Part shown: positions 1-5,281 of the stretch, one piece after another | Position numbering within the stretch: position 1 is the first letter of the stretch | Layout of the letters: each line of letters begins with the position of its first letter | Source of the DNA: Chromatiales bacterium | GTDB taxonomy: Bacteria; Pseudomonadota; Gammaproteobacteria; SZUA-140 | Assembly (NCBI GenBank): GCA_031285245.1 | Contig: JAITWN010000193.1 | Coordinates: forward strand, 1 to 5,281 | DNA: 5,281 nucleotides | Direction of reading: 5' to 3' | The notes under the pieces: generated by a model | What the model was told of the DNA's origin: nothing | The model's input: only the letters and a program-made list of their open reading frames with translations | The model's database searches: none | Translations under genes and position numbers: made by a program

Positions 1-71
1 GACAGATAGTCCATCAGCTTGCGGTAATCGGCACTATCGCGGTCGGTGCTGGGAGCGAGTATCAGAATCAT
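1..71 (-). CDS. 5' end of a gene leaving the window; possibly DAHP synthase (N-terminal ferredoxin-like part)
   Basis: An ATG at 71-69 on the minus strand opens a frame that stays open to the window edge. It gives 23 complete codons beginning MILILAPSTDRDSADYRK. It starts 29 nt after the aguB stop on the same strand, so it is probably the next gene of the same operon. The Shine-Dalgarno signal is poor (only a GAG a few bases upstream). A hydrophobic MILIL strand followed by an acidic stretch and a helix resembles the small regulatory ferredoxin-like domain at the N-terminus of one class of 3-deoxy-7-phosphoheptulonate synthases, the first enzyme of aromatic amino acid synthesis. That resemblance is from memory and covers very few residues. 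Any protein starting with a beta strand and a helix could look similar. The existence of a gene here is more secure than its name. Confidence 0.4.
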   Translation of the reverse strand, partial: MILILAPSTDRDSADYRKLMDYL

Positions 72-100
72 GGCGTCTCGTTTTTTTCGTTGAGAGTGTT

Positions 101-991
101 TCAGTCGCGATAACGGCGCGTGAGATCGCTGTAAGCATCGATCCTGCGATCACGCAGAAAAGGCCAGGTGCGACGGACGGTCTCGCTACGCCGAAGATCG
201 ATGTCAGCGACCAGCACTTCGGGCGCATCGGTGCCGGCCTGCGCAAGGATTTCACCTTGTGGTCCAGTAACAAAGCTTGAACCCCAGAAGCGGATGCCTG
301 CACTTTGTTCATCGGCAGAAGATTCGAAGCCGACGCGATTGACGACCGCGACCGGCAGGCCATTGGCAACGGCATGCGCACGCTGCACGATACGCCAAGC
401 GTCGCGCTGGCGTTCGCGTTCATCATCGCTGTCACGCATGTCCCAACCGATCGCAGTCGGATACAGCAGCAAATCCGCGCCCGCAAGCGCCATCAGGCGC
501 GCGGCCTCTGGATACCATTGATCCCAGCACACGAGAATGCCGAGGCGACCGACCGAAGTCGATATGGGCTCAAATCCAAGATCGCCAGGCGTGAAGTAAA
601 ACTTCTCGTAGAAGCCGGGATCATCCGGAATATGCATTTTGCGATAGGTGCCGATGAGCGCACCGTTACGCTCCAGCACCACCGCCGTATTGTGATAGAT
701 ACCAGGCGCGCGCCGCTCAAATAGCGAGCCGACGATGACGACGCCAAGTTCCGCGGCAAGTGCACCGAGGCGCTCACTGCCGGGGCCGGGAATGGTCTCT
801 GCGAGGTCAAACAGCACCGGATCTTCCGTTTGACAGAAATAGAGGCCCGCATGCAGCTCCTGCAGCACGATGAGCTGCGCGCCCTGCGCAGCCGCCGCGC
901 GGATGCCCGCGGCGCTATGTTCAAAATTCTCGCTGCGGTCGCCAGTACAGGATTGCTGCACCAGGCCGATTCTGATCGCAGATGGGTTCAT
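101..991 (-). CDS. aguB: N-carbamoylputrescine amidase (nitrilase/carbon-nitrogen hydrolase family)
   Basis: A cytoplasmic hydrolase of 296 residues that converts N-carbamoylputrescine to putrescine, CO2 and ammonia, the last step of the agmatine route to putrescine. The whole protein is one carbon-nitrogen hydrolase domain. The catalytic Glu-Lys-Cys triad is visible as E45 in LQELH, K118 in YRKMHIPDDP and C155 in ILVCWDQWYPEAAR. The segment around residues 124-139, DPGFYEKFYFTPGDLGF, is characteristic of AguB rather than of general nitrilases or beta-ureidopropionase. The length is normal for the family and no key residue is missing. The gene follows aguA, which makes its substrate, after a 77-nt gap with no good terminator. 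The Shine-Dalgarno is weak: a GGA about 8 nt before the ATG lies in a small CGGA/TCCG inverted repeat that might dampen initiation. The family is certain, and the substrate is nearly so because of the neighbour. Confidence 0.95.
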   Translation of the reverse strand: MNPSAIRIGLVQQSCTGDRSENFEHSAAGIRAAAAQGAQLIVLQELHAGLYFCQTEDPVLFDLAETIPGPGSERLGALAAELGVVIVGSLFERRAPGIYHNTAVVLERNGALIGTYRKMHIPDDPGFYEKFYFTPGDLGFEPISTSVGRLGILVCWDQWYPEAARLMALAGADLLLYPTAIGWDMRDSDDERERQRDAWRIVQRAHAVANGLPVAVVNRVGFESSADEQSAGIRFWGSSFVTGPQGEILAQAGTDAPEVLVADIDLRRSETVRRTWPFLRDRRIDAYSDLTRRYRD

Positions 992-1068
992 TCGGAGTCG
1001 TCCGTCTGTCGGCTTGCCAGGCGGTGTCCAAGTAGTTCAAGCGTGCGGAGAATGCTATCGCGTCACGC

Positions 1069-2136
1069 CTACGCCAAGACACCTTGAGGAAGCTGCATGG
1101 TAGCACAATGAAGACTGCCGTATTGCCGGATGAGCGCGAGCGCCGGCACGGCGACAATCTCATGATGAGGAAAGGCAGCGCGCAATGCGGCAAGTGCATA
1201 GGCATCGGTATTTTTATCATCATAGACGGGCAGCAATACTGCGCCATTGATGATGAGAAAATTGGCGTAGCTCGCAGGCAGTCGCTTGCCGTCTTCATTG
1301 AAACGCGCGGCAGGTAGCGGCAGCGCAATTAGCTTATAAGGTTTGCCATCGCCATCACGCAGCGCGGCGAGTTCAGCGGCCATGGCATTTAGCTCAGGGT
1401 AATGCTCGTCGGCAGCATCATGACACGCCGTATAAGCAATGGTATTCGCATCGCAGAAGCGGGCGAGCATGTCGACATGTCCGTCGGTATCATCACCCGC
1501 CAGCCAGCCGTGTTTGAGCCACAGCACGCGATCGATGCCGAGCGTTTCGCGCAGCTCCTCTTCGATCTGCTGACGTGACCAACCGAGGTTACGCCCTGGT
1601 CCCAGCAGGCAACTGGTGGTGGTGAGCAGCGTACCTTCACCGTCGCTATCAATACTGCCGCCTTCAAGCACGAAGCGGCTGCTGGTGATTGGCGTGTCAC
1701 CAAAGACGCCCGCGCTGTGCAGCGTGCGCGTGAGATGATTGTCGAGCTCAGCAGCATATTTGCCGCCCCAGCCATTGAAAGTAAAATCGAGCAGCAGCGG
1801 TTTGCCGTCTGCGAGCACCGTGATCGGCCCATGATCACGCACCCAGACATCGTTGGCCGGGACAAATTGAAATGTTATGGCAGCGTGATCGGCGCCAGCA
1901 GTAGTGAGCAGCGTGGTGATATGACGTTGATGCGTTTGATCATCGCAACTGATCAATACCTGTTCACGCCGCGAGATCTGCGCGGTGAGCTCGGCGAGCG
2001 CAGCTTCGGCTTCAGGAAGATGATCTTCCCAATCGCTGTCAGGACGTGGCCAGGTCAGCATGACGCCACTTTGCGGCGCCCATTCAGCAGGCAGCTTGCG
2101 CGCGGGTTGGCGCACGGTTTTTTGCGTGTGTGACAT
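1069..2136 (-). CDS. aguA: Agmatine deiminase (agmatine iminohydrolase)
   Basis: A 355-residue cytoplasmic enzyme that hydrolyses agmatine to N-carbamoylputrescine and ammonia, feeding AguB encoded just downstream. It is a full-length member of the guanidino-group modifying superfamily (PAD_porph / agmatine deiminase family). Visible landmarks in order are the substrate-side motif NDVWVRDHGP (95-104), FNGWGGKY (120-127), the glycine-rich LEGGSIDSDGEGTLL (157-171), the catalytic HG...DDTDGHVD block (209-222, His220), and the nucleophilic cysteine in YGSLHC (Cys344) near the C-terminus. All are intact. The ATG lies 27 nt after the cyclase stop and in the same frame as it. There is no well-placed Shine-Dalgarno: an AGGGA sits 14 nt upstream, too far to be ideal. 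Translation may therefore depend partly on the upstream gene. A peptidyl-arginine deiminase is a more distant alternative, made unlikely by the adjacent aguB. Confidence 0.96.
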   Translation of the reverse strand: MSHTQKTVRQPARKLPAEWAPQSGVMLTWPRPDSDWEDHLPEAEAALAELTAQISRREQVLISCDDQTHQRHITTLLTTAGADHAAITFQFVPANDVWVRDHGPITVLADGKPLLLDFTFNGWGGKYAAELDNHLTRTLHSAGVFGDTPITSSRFVLEGGSIDSDGEGTLLTTTSCLLGPGRNLGWSRQQIEEELRETLGIDRVLWLKHGWLAGDDTDGHVDMLARFCDANTIAYTACHDAADEHYPELNAMAAELAALRDGDGKPYKLIALPLPAARFNEDGKRLPASYANFLIINGAVLLPVYDDKNTDAYALAALRAAFPHHEIVAVPALALIRQYGSLHCATMQLPQGVLA

Positions 2137-2163
2137 CGCTGATCTAGGAATCCCTGGGAAACT

Positions 2164-3090
2164 TCAGTCGTTGAATCTGACGCAGTTGCGTCCGCCAGCC
2201 TTGGCAGCGTAGAGCGCGACATCGGCTTTTTCGAACAGGGTTTCACTGTCATCACCGACGCGGAAGCAGGCAACGCCGAGACTGGTGGTAATGGGAATGA
2301 GGTGTTCACCATAACGGCATTCAAAGCTTTCGATGCCGCGGCGGATGCGCTCAGCAAGCATCATCGCGCCTTCGTGCGCGGTATTGCTCGCGAGCACGAG
2401 GAATTCCTCACCGCCATAACGAAACAGCATATCGCTGCTGCGTGTGCATTCAGCGATCGTTGCGGCAACGCTCTTCAGCACATGGTCACCGGCGAGATGG
2501 CCGTAACTATCGTTGATTTTTTTGAAGTGATCGAGATCGAGCGCGATCAGCGATAGCGGCGCACCATGGCGGCGAGCGAGCTCAGTTTCGCGAATCAGCG
2601 CGCTATTCATCGAAGTGCGGTTGTAGATACCGGTGAGCGGATCTTTCAGCGCCGCCATCACCGCCGAGCGATACATGATGGCGTTGCGCAGCGGATAAAC
2701 CAAAGAAGAAAGCAGTTGTTCCAGCAGCTCGCTTTCGGCGTCGGTGAAGCGCGTATTGCGCGTTACCGTCAGTTGTCCAAGTACCTGGGAGGCGACGACG
2801 AGCTGGTAGGCGCGAGATTCTTTTTCGCTCTCGCCCTGCGTGCAGGCGATCTGCAGCGTGCGGTTTTCGAAAGCAAGACTGCCGTGAGGAATGATCTGCT
2901 GAATCTGCTGGGAAAACACTCCAATCAGCTCTTCCATATCGAGCGTAGCTTGCAGCGCACTGGTGAGTTGCAGGGTGATGCTACTTTGCGCAGCAGGGCC
3001 GCTCAGTGCTTCGATGGTGCGCGATGCCAGAATGGAATCGCTGCTTGCGGCCAATGCACCGACTTCACTTGCCGCCTGTACAGTAGGCAT
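2164..3090 (-). CDS. GGDEF-domain diguanylate cyclase with N-terminal GAF-like region
   Basis: Predicted to make cyclic di-GMP from two GTP. From the chosen start the protein is 308 residues. Residues about 35-140 look like a small GAF-type sensory domain, which is a weak assignment with no ligand residues identified. The GGDEF domain follows at about 145-305. It opens with DPLTGIYNR (150-158), contains the metal and nucleotide segment LDLDHFKKIND (184-194), and has an intact active-site loop GGEEF (226-230). RSSD (217-220) lies five residues before GGEEF, which is the spacing of the RxxD product-inhibition site. There are no membrane segments or signal peptide, so it is probably cytosolic. 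The ATG at 3090 is preferred because GAGGA lies 5 nt before it. An ATG at 3105 would add MARKY but has no Shine-Dalgarno. The stop is 27 nt before aguA, so the two are probably co-transcribed. The target process is unknown, though a possible c-di-GMP reader is encoded divergently. Confidence 0.93.
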   Translation of the reverse strand: MPTVQAASEVGALAASSDSILASRTIEALSGPAAQSSITLQLTSALQATLDMEELIGVFSQQIQQIIPHGSLAFENRTLQIACTQGESEKESRAYQLVVASQVLGQLTVTRNTRFTDAESELLEQLLSSLVYPLRNAIMYRSAVMAALKDPLTGIYNRTSMNSALIRETELARRHGAPLSLIALDLDHFKKINDSYGHLAGDHVLKSVAATIAECTRSSDMLFRYGGEEFLVLASNTAHEGAMMLAERIRRGIESFECRYGEHLIPITTSLGVACFRVGDDSETLFEKADVALYAAKAGGRNCVRFND

Positions 3091-3095
3091 GTATT

Positions 3096-3100
3096 TCCTC
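3096..3100 (-). promoter_or_regulatory. Ribosome binding site deciding the cyclase start
   Basis: GAGGA on the minus strand sits 5 nt before the ATG at 3090-3088. The other in-frame ATG (3105-3103) has TTACGCGCAGCGTGA in front of it, with no purine-rich element. This is the reason for choosing the shorter N-terminus. Confidence 0.6.
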
Positions 3101-3105
3101 GCCAT

Positions 3106-3171
3106 TCACGCTGCGCGTAAAGCCAGCGTATTCAGTAGTTCCAGACTTTGCTTGAGCAAAGAGCATGCCAT
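3106..3171 (-). CDS. Possible 21-residue leader ORF ahead of the cyclase
   Basis: An ATG at 3171-3169 opens 21 codons beginning MACSLLKQSLELLNTLAL, and its TGA (3108-3106) directly abuts the ATG at 3105. The frame is the same as the cyclase frame and remains open upstream of the ATG back to a TAG near 3235. The peptide could form an amphipathic helix. There is no convincing Shine-Dalgarno (AAGG lies about 12 nt upstream). It could be a leader peptide coupled to the cyclase, the stump of a formerly longer N-terminus cut by an in-frame stop, or a chance ORF. Nothing in it identifies a family. Confidence 0.2.
   Translation of the reverse strand: MACSLLKQSLELLNTLALRAA
3146..3161. promoter_or_regulatory. 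16-bp inverted repeat, candidate operator or leader hairpin
   Basis: CTTTGCT-TG-AGCAAAG is a perfect dyad of two 7-base arms around 2 bases. It lies 56-71 bp before the preferred cyclase start, inside the divergent intergenic region. Its compact symmetry suits a dimeric regulator. In RNA, a shorter stem of 6 bp with a TTGA loop is possible. No known regulator consensus is recognised, and the dyad also lies within the possible leader ORF. Confidence 0.35.
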
Positions 3172-3347
3172 CAAGTCGTAATTGCCTTGCGATGAACCGC
3201 TCCCAGCGACTCTCGGCGGGCGGCTTTCAGCAGCCTACCCCGCGCCATTTTGTCATACCGCCGTCCCGCTCAGCCAGCTTCTGATACGTGATTACGCGTA
3301 AAAGAGCGGCATGCTTGCGATCTGCGCTGATAGTCCCGAATGCCTGT

Positions 3348-3363
3348 TGCAGCCCATGCTGCA
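3348..3363. promoter_or_regulatory. Inverted repeat upstream of the ATPase start
   Basis: TGCAGC-CCAT-GCTGCA has two perfect 6-base arms and a 4-base loop. It lies 18 nt before the Shine-Dalgarno and 30 nt before the GTG start. It could be a 5' UTR hairpin or a protein binding site. It has no T-run after it, so it is not a terminator. Confidence 0.3.
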
Positions 3364-3381
3364 CTGATCAAAAGCACAGGC

Positions 3382-3387
3382 AGGTGA
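3382..3387 (+). promoter_or_regulatory. Ribosome binding site supporting the GTG start of the ATPase gene
   Basis: AGGTGA ends 6 nt before the GTG at 3394. It is the best Shine-Dalgarno near this gene. The later in-frame ATGs at 3469 and 3478 lack an equally well-placed one: ATG 3478 has only a GGGAG about 3 nt away. The site therefore argues that the repeat-encoded tail is translated. Confidence 0.6.
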
Positions 3388-3393
3388 AACCCA

Positions 3394-5136
3394 GTGAGTC
3401 TGAAAAGTGAGCTCAAGAGTGGGCCCAAAAATGAGTCCAAAAATGAGCTAAAAAATGAATACAGAACGATGGGAGTGATGGCGGAGATCGACGGCAGCGT
3501 GGCGCTATGTCGCTGGGTGCGTGAGCGCGCAGCGCACCCGCGGGCAGCCTTGCCGCTCGGCCAGCTTCTGCTCGGCGAGGGTCTGATCGATGCCAAGCAG
3601 TTAGAGCAGGCCCTGCAAGTGCAGCGCGAAGGTCGCGGGCGCCATCTCGGTCGTATCTTGATCGAGCAGGGCACGCTCGATCAGCACCAGGTCTTTGCCG
3701 CGCTCGCGCTCAAGTTCGGCATTCCTCGGGTGCGGCCCGAATCCATGCAGATCGCGCCGGAAATACTTGGGCTCATTCCTGCCGATCTTGCCACCCGCCA
3801 TGCTGTCATACCGTTGGCACGTTTCGACGGCACACTGATCGTTGCCATGCCCAACCCTTTCGACACTGAGCTGCTTGAACTGCTGCGCTTCAATACGGGT
3901 CTTGCCATTGCCCCGGCGTTCGCGCGTCGCGAAAGCATTGCACTCGCCCATGCCCGCTATTATTCCCAGTTCGATGAAGAAGCCGCCTCGCTCAGCATGC
4001 GCCTTCGCGTTGCGGAAGAAGATGACACTACGTCGGCGGAGCAGGCGGCCAATCAGGGGCCGATAGTGCGTCTGTTGGAGTCTGTGCTGCATGAAGGCGT
4101 GCTGCTGCGCGCCTCGGATATCAATATCCGCCCCGAGGGCAGTGGCGTCGCCATCCACTACCGCGTCGACGGCAAAATGCGTCGCGTGCGCACGCTGAGC
4201 TCCGCGTTGCTTGCGCCACTGGTCAGTCGCATCAAAATCATCGGTCAGATGAATATCGCCGAGCGCCGTCTTGCCCAGGAGGGCAGCGCGCACTTCGCGA
4301 GTCAGGGCCGCGAGGTGGATCTGCGTATCTCGGTGATTCCAACTGTCGGTGGTGAAAGCGTGGTGATTCGCCTGCTCGATCGTCAGACCGCACTGCGCGA
4401 GCTCAGCGCGCTCGAACTGCCCGCCGCTGAAGAGCAGCGTTTGCGCCGAATCATCGCCGCGCCGCACGGGTTGTTCCTGGTCTGTGGCCCAACCGGCGCT
4501 GGTAAATCGACCACGCTCTATGCCTTGCTCAACGAGCTGCGTGCGAGCGATGCGCACATCCTCACCGTCGAAGACCCAGTGGAATATCACATGAACGGCA
4601 TTGAGCAGGTGCAGATCGCTGATCGCATCGGCTACACCTTCGCCGAAGTGCTGCGGCGATTTCTGCGTCATGACCCCGACGTCATCCTGGTCGGTGAAAT
4701 CCGCGACGCCGAAACCGCAGCAATCGCCTGCCGCGCCGCGCTCACCGGCCATTTCGTCCTGAGTTCGTTGCACACCAACGACGCGCCGTCGGCAGTGGCG
4801 CGCCTCATCGATATGGGCGTCGCTCCCTATGTCCTCGCCGCCACACTGCGCGGCGTCATGGCGCAGCGTTTGCTGCGTCTGCGCTGCCAGCGCTGTGATG
4901 GAGCAAAGCAAAATTGCCCAACCTGCGGCGGCAGCGGCCACGTCGGGCGACGCATCGTCTGCGAAGTGTTAAAAATCAGCCCCACCATCTGCGAATTCAT
5001 CGAGCGTAAAGCGTCGTTACAAGAGCTCAGCGCCACCGCACAGCAAGAAGGCATGGTGAGATTGCAAACACACGCCATGGCCTTGGCCGAAGCCGGCCTG
5101 ATCTCACAAGCGGAAGCGCTAGCACTCGGCACTTAG
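3394..5136 (+). CDS. GspE/PulE/PilB-family secretion or pilus assembly ATPase with MshEN-like N-terminus
   Basis: A cytoplasmic hexameric motor ATPase of 580 residues of the type that powers type II secretion pseudopili, MSHA-type pili or type IV pili. Order of parts: a lysine/asparagine/glutamate repeat tail (4-23); two MshEN-like motifs (LGQLLLGEGLIDAKQLEQAL, 55-74; LGRILIEQG onward, 85-107) and the rest of the N-terminal domain to about 190; then the N2 and ATPase core. Core motifs are Walker A GPTGAGKST (365-373), Asp box TVEDPVEY (391-398), Walker B DPDVILVGEIRD (427-438), His box GHFVLSSLHTNDA (452-464) and four zinc-ligand cysteines (498, 501, 508, 511). All catalytic motifs are intact. 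The cysteine pairs are only 6 residues apart, much closer than usual, and the usual SDIHIEP of the N2 domain is SDINIRP (241-247). The GTG start has a good Shine-Dalgarno. No GspF/PilC, pilin or GspD gene lies in the window, so the exact system (GspE, PilB or MshE) cannot be decided. Confidence 0.93.
   Translation: MSLKSELKSGPKNESKNELKNEYRTMGVMAEIDGSVALCRWVRERAAHPRAALPLGQLLLGEGLIDAKQLEQALQVQREGRGRHLGRILIEQGTLDQHQVFAALALKFGIPRVRPESMQIAPEILGLIPADLATRHAVIPLARFDGTLIVAMPNPFDTELLELLRFNTGLAIAPAFARRESIALAHARYYSQFDEEAASLSMRLRVAEEDDTTSAEQAANQGPIVRLLESVLHEGVLLRASDINIRPEGSGVAIHYRVDGKMRRVRTLSSALLAPLVSRIKIIGQMNIAERRLAQEGSAHFASQGREVDLRISVIPTVGGESVVIRLLDRQTALRELSALELPAAEEQRLRRIIAAPHGLFLVCGPTGAGKSTTLYALLNELRASDAHILTVEDPVEYHMNGIEQVQIADRIGYTFAEVLRRFLRHDPDVILVGEIRDAETAAIACRAALTGHFVLSSLHTNDAPSAVARLIDMGVAPYVLAATLRGVMAQRLLRLRCQRCDGAKQNCPTCGGSGHVGRRIVCEVLKISPTICEFIERKASLQELSATAQQEGMVRLQTHAMALAEAGLISQAEALALGT
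3403..3462 (+). repeat. Five degenerate 12-bp tandem units at the start of the ATPase gene
   Basis: The units are AAAAGTGAGCTC, AAGAGTGGGCCC, AAAAATGAGTCC, AAAAATGAGCTA and AAAAATGAATAC. They translate as KSEL, KSGP, KNES, KNEL and KNEY. The nine bases AAAAATGAG are identical in units 3 and 4, and eight of them recur in unit 5. The 12 bases just before, which include the GTG start, resemble a further decayed unit. Because the period is a multiple of three, copy-number changes would keep the frame. Confidence 0.8.
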
Positions 5137-5143
5137 AGCGCCT

Positions 5144-5159
5144 AACAAAATGTTTTTTT
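5144..5159 (+). terminator. Weak possible terminator after the ATPase gene
   Basis: AACA-AAA-TGTT followed by a continuing T-run lies 8 nt after the stop codon. The stem is only 4 bp and AT-rich, so it is a poor intrinsic terminator. The T-run is the main support. The rest of 5137-5281 shows no gene. Confidence 0.2.
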
Positions 5160-5281
5160 GAAAGCGCGGTTATTTCCCCTCTCCCGCAAGCGAGGCCTCT
5201 GCGAAACGGCTGTGTGTTTGACAGATCGTAGCTAGAGGTCACTGTCGGCGTGTTGCCTGACGAGACACGCTCTTCGCCATC

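Larger units (their letters stand above)
3106..3393. other. Divergent intergenic region between cyclase and ATPase genes
   Basis: About 290 bp should carry promoters for both transcription units. It contains the 16-bp dyad at 3146-3161, a 10-bp palindrome TTACGCGTAA at 3292-3301, a hairpin-forming repeat at 3348-3363, and the ATPase Shine-Dalgarno at 3382-3387. No convincing sigma-70 -35/-10 pair or sigma-54 GG/GC pair was found for either direction. Apart from the 21-codon leader ORF, no likely coding sequence was seen. Two short stretches (3243-3260 and 3266-3283) resemble parts of the ATPase coding sequence. Confidence 0.7.

Noticed and set aside
992..1068. A separate small gene or terminator in the aguA-aguB gap
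   Set aside because: There is no start codon with a ribosome site and no stable stem followed by a T-run. The open frame crossing it is a shadow frame of aguA.
2566..3120. A 184-codon plus-strand open frame opposite the cyclase
   Set aside because: It overlaps a complete GGDEF protein with intact motifs. The plus-strand translation is rich in Arg and Gln without recognisable domains, as expected of an antisense shadow.
3315..3343. TTGCGA with GAATGC as a sigma-70 promoter for the ATPase gene
   Set aside because: The spacing is 17 nt but both hexamers, especially the -10, match poorly. GG/GC spacing for sigma-54 was also tried here and failed.
3371..3393. A c-di-GMP riboswitch suggested by GCACAGGCAGGTGAAACCC before the ATPase
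   Set aside because: The paired helices and conserved core of the GEMM class could not be found. The similarity is limited to a few bases around the Shine-Dalgarno.
3601..4941. A 446-codon minus-strand open frame opposite the ATPase gene
   Set aside because: It is the antisense shadow of a GC-rich gene. The plus strand encodes every conserved ATPase motif, while the antisense translation is low-complexity and matches no family.
5218..5246. TTGACA at 5218-5223 as the -35 box of a promoter for the next gene
   Set aside because: The -35 is perfect, but at 16-18 nt spacing the -10 candidates (CACTGT, ACTGTC, CTGTCG) are poor and no downstream gene is visible before the window ends.

Overview
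The window looks like chromosomal DNA of a GC-rich, polyamine-making proteobacterium, most likely a gammaproteobacterium. The reasons are the codon use, the AguA/AguB agmatine pathway and a GspE/PilB-type assembly ATPase. No genus can be fixed from sequence alone. No mobile element, tRNA, rRNA or CRISPR array is visible. The four main genes all look intact.

Layout: two transcription units diverge from an intergenic region at about 3106-3393. Leftward (minus strand) run a GAF-like/GGDEF diguanylate cyclase (2164-3090), agmatine deiminase aguA (1069-2136), N-carbamoylputrescine amidase aguB (101-991), and the first 23 codons of another gene that leaves the window at base 1. That last gene is possibly a DAHP synthase. 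The gaps are 27, 77 and 29 nt with no terminator seen, so this may be one operon. Rightward (plus strand) is one large gene (3394-5136) for a type II secretion / type IV pilus family ATPase. It has an N-terminal MshEN-like domain, a degenerate tandem-repeat leader and an unusually compact four-cysteine zinc motif. The last 145 nt hold no recognisable gene.

How the genes may work together: AguA and AguB are consecutive steps, agmatine to N-carbamoylputrescine to putrescine. The cyclase has an intact GGEEF active site and an RxxD inhibitory site, so it should make cyclic di-GMP. The ATPase on the opposite strand carries the domain type that binds cyclic di-GMP in MshE-like ATPases. The locus therefore places a c-di-GMP writer, a candidate c-di-GMP reader and a putrescine pathway side by side. 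The enzyme families are solid assignments; the functional link between them is inference. The least ordinary features are the 12-bp repeat tract at the ATPase start, the short zinc knuckle, two inverted repeats in the divergent leader, and a leader ORF that ends in frame at the cyclase's upstream ATG.
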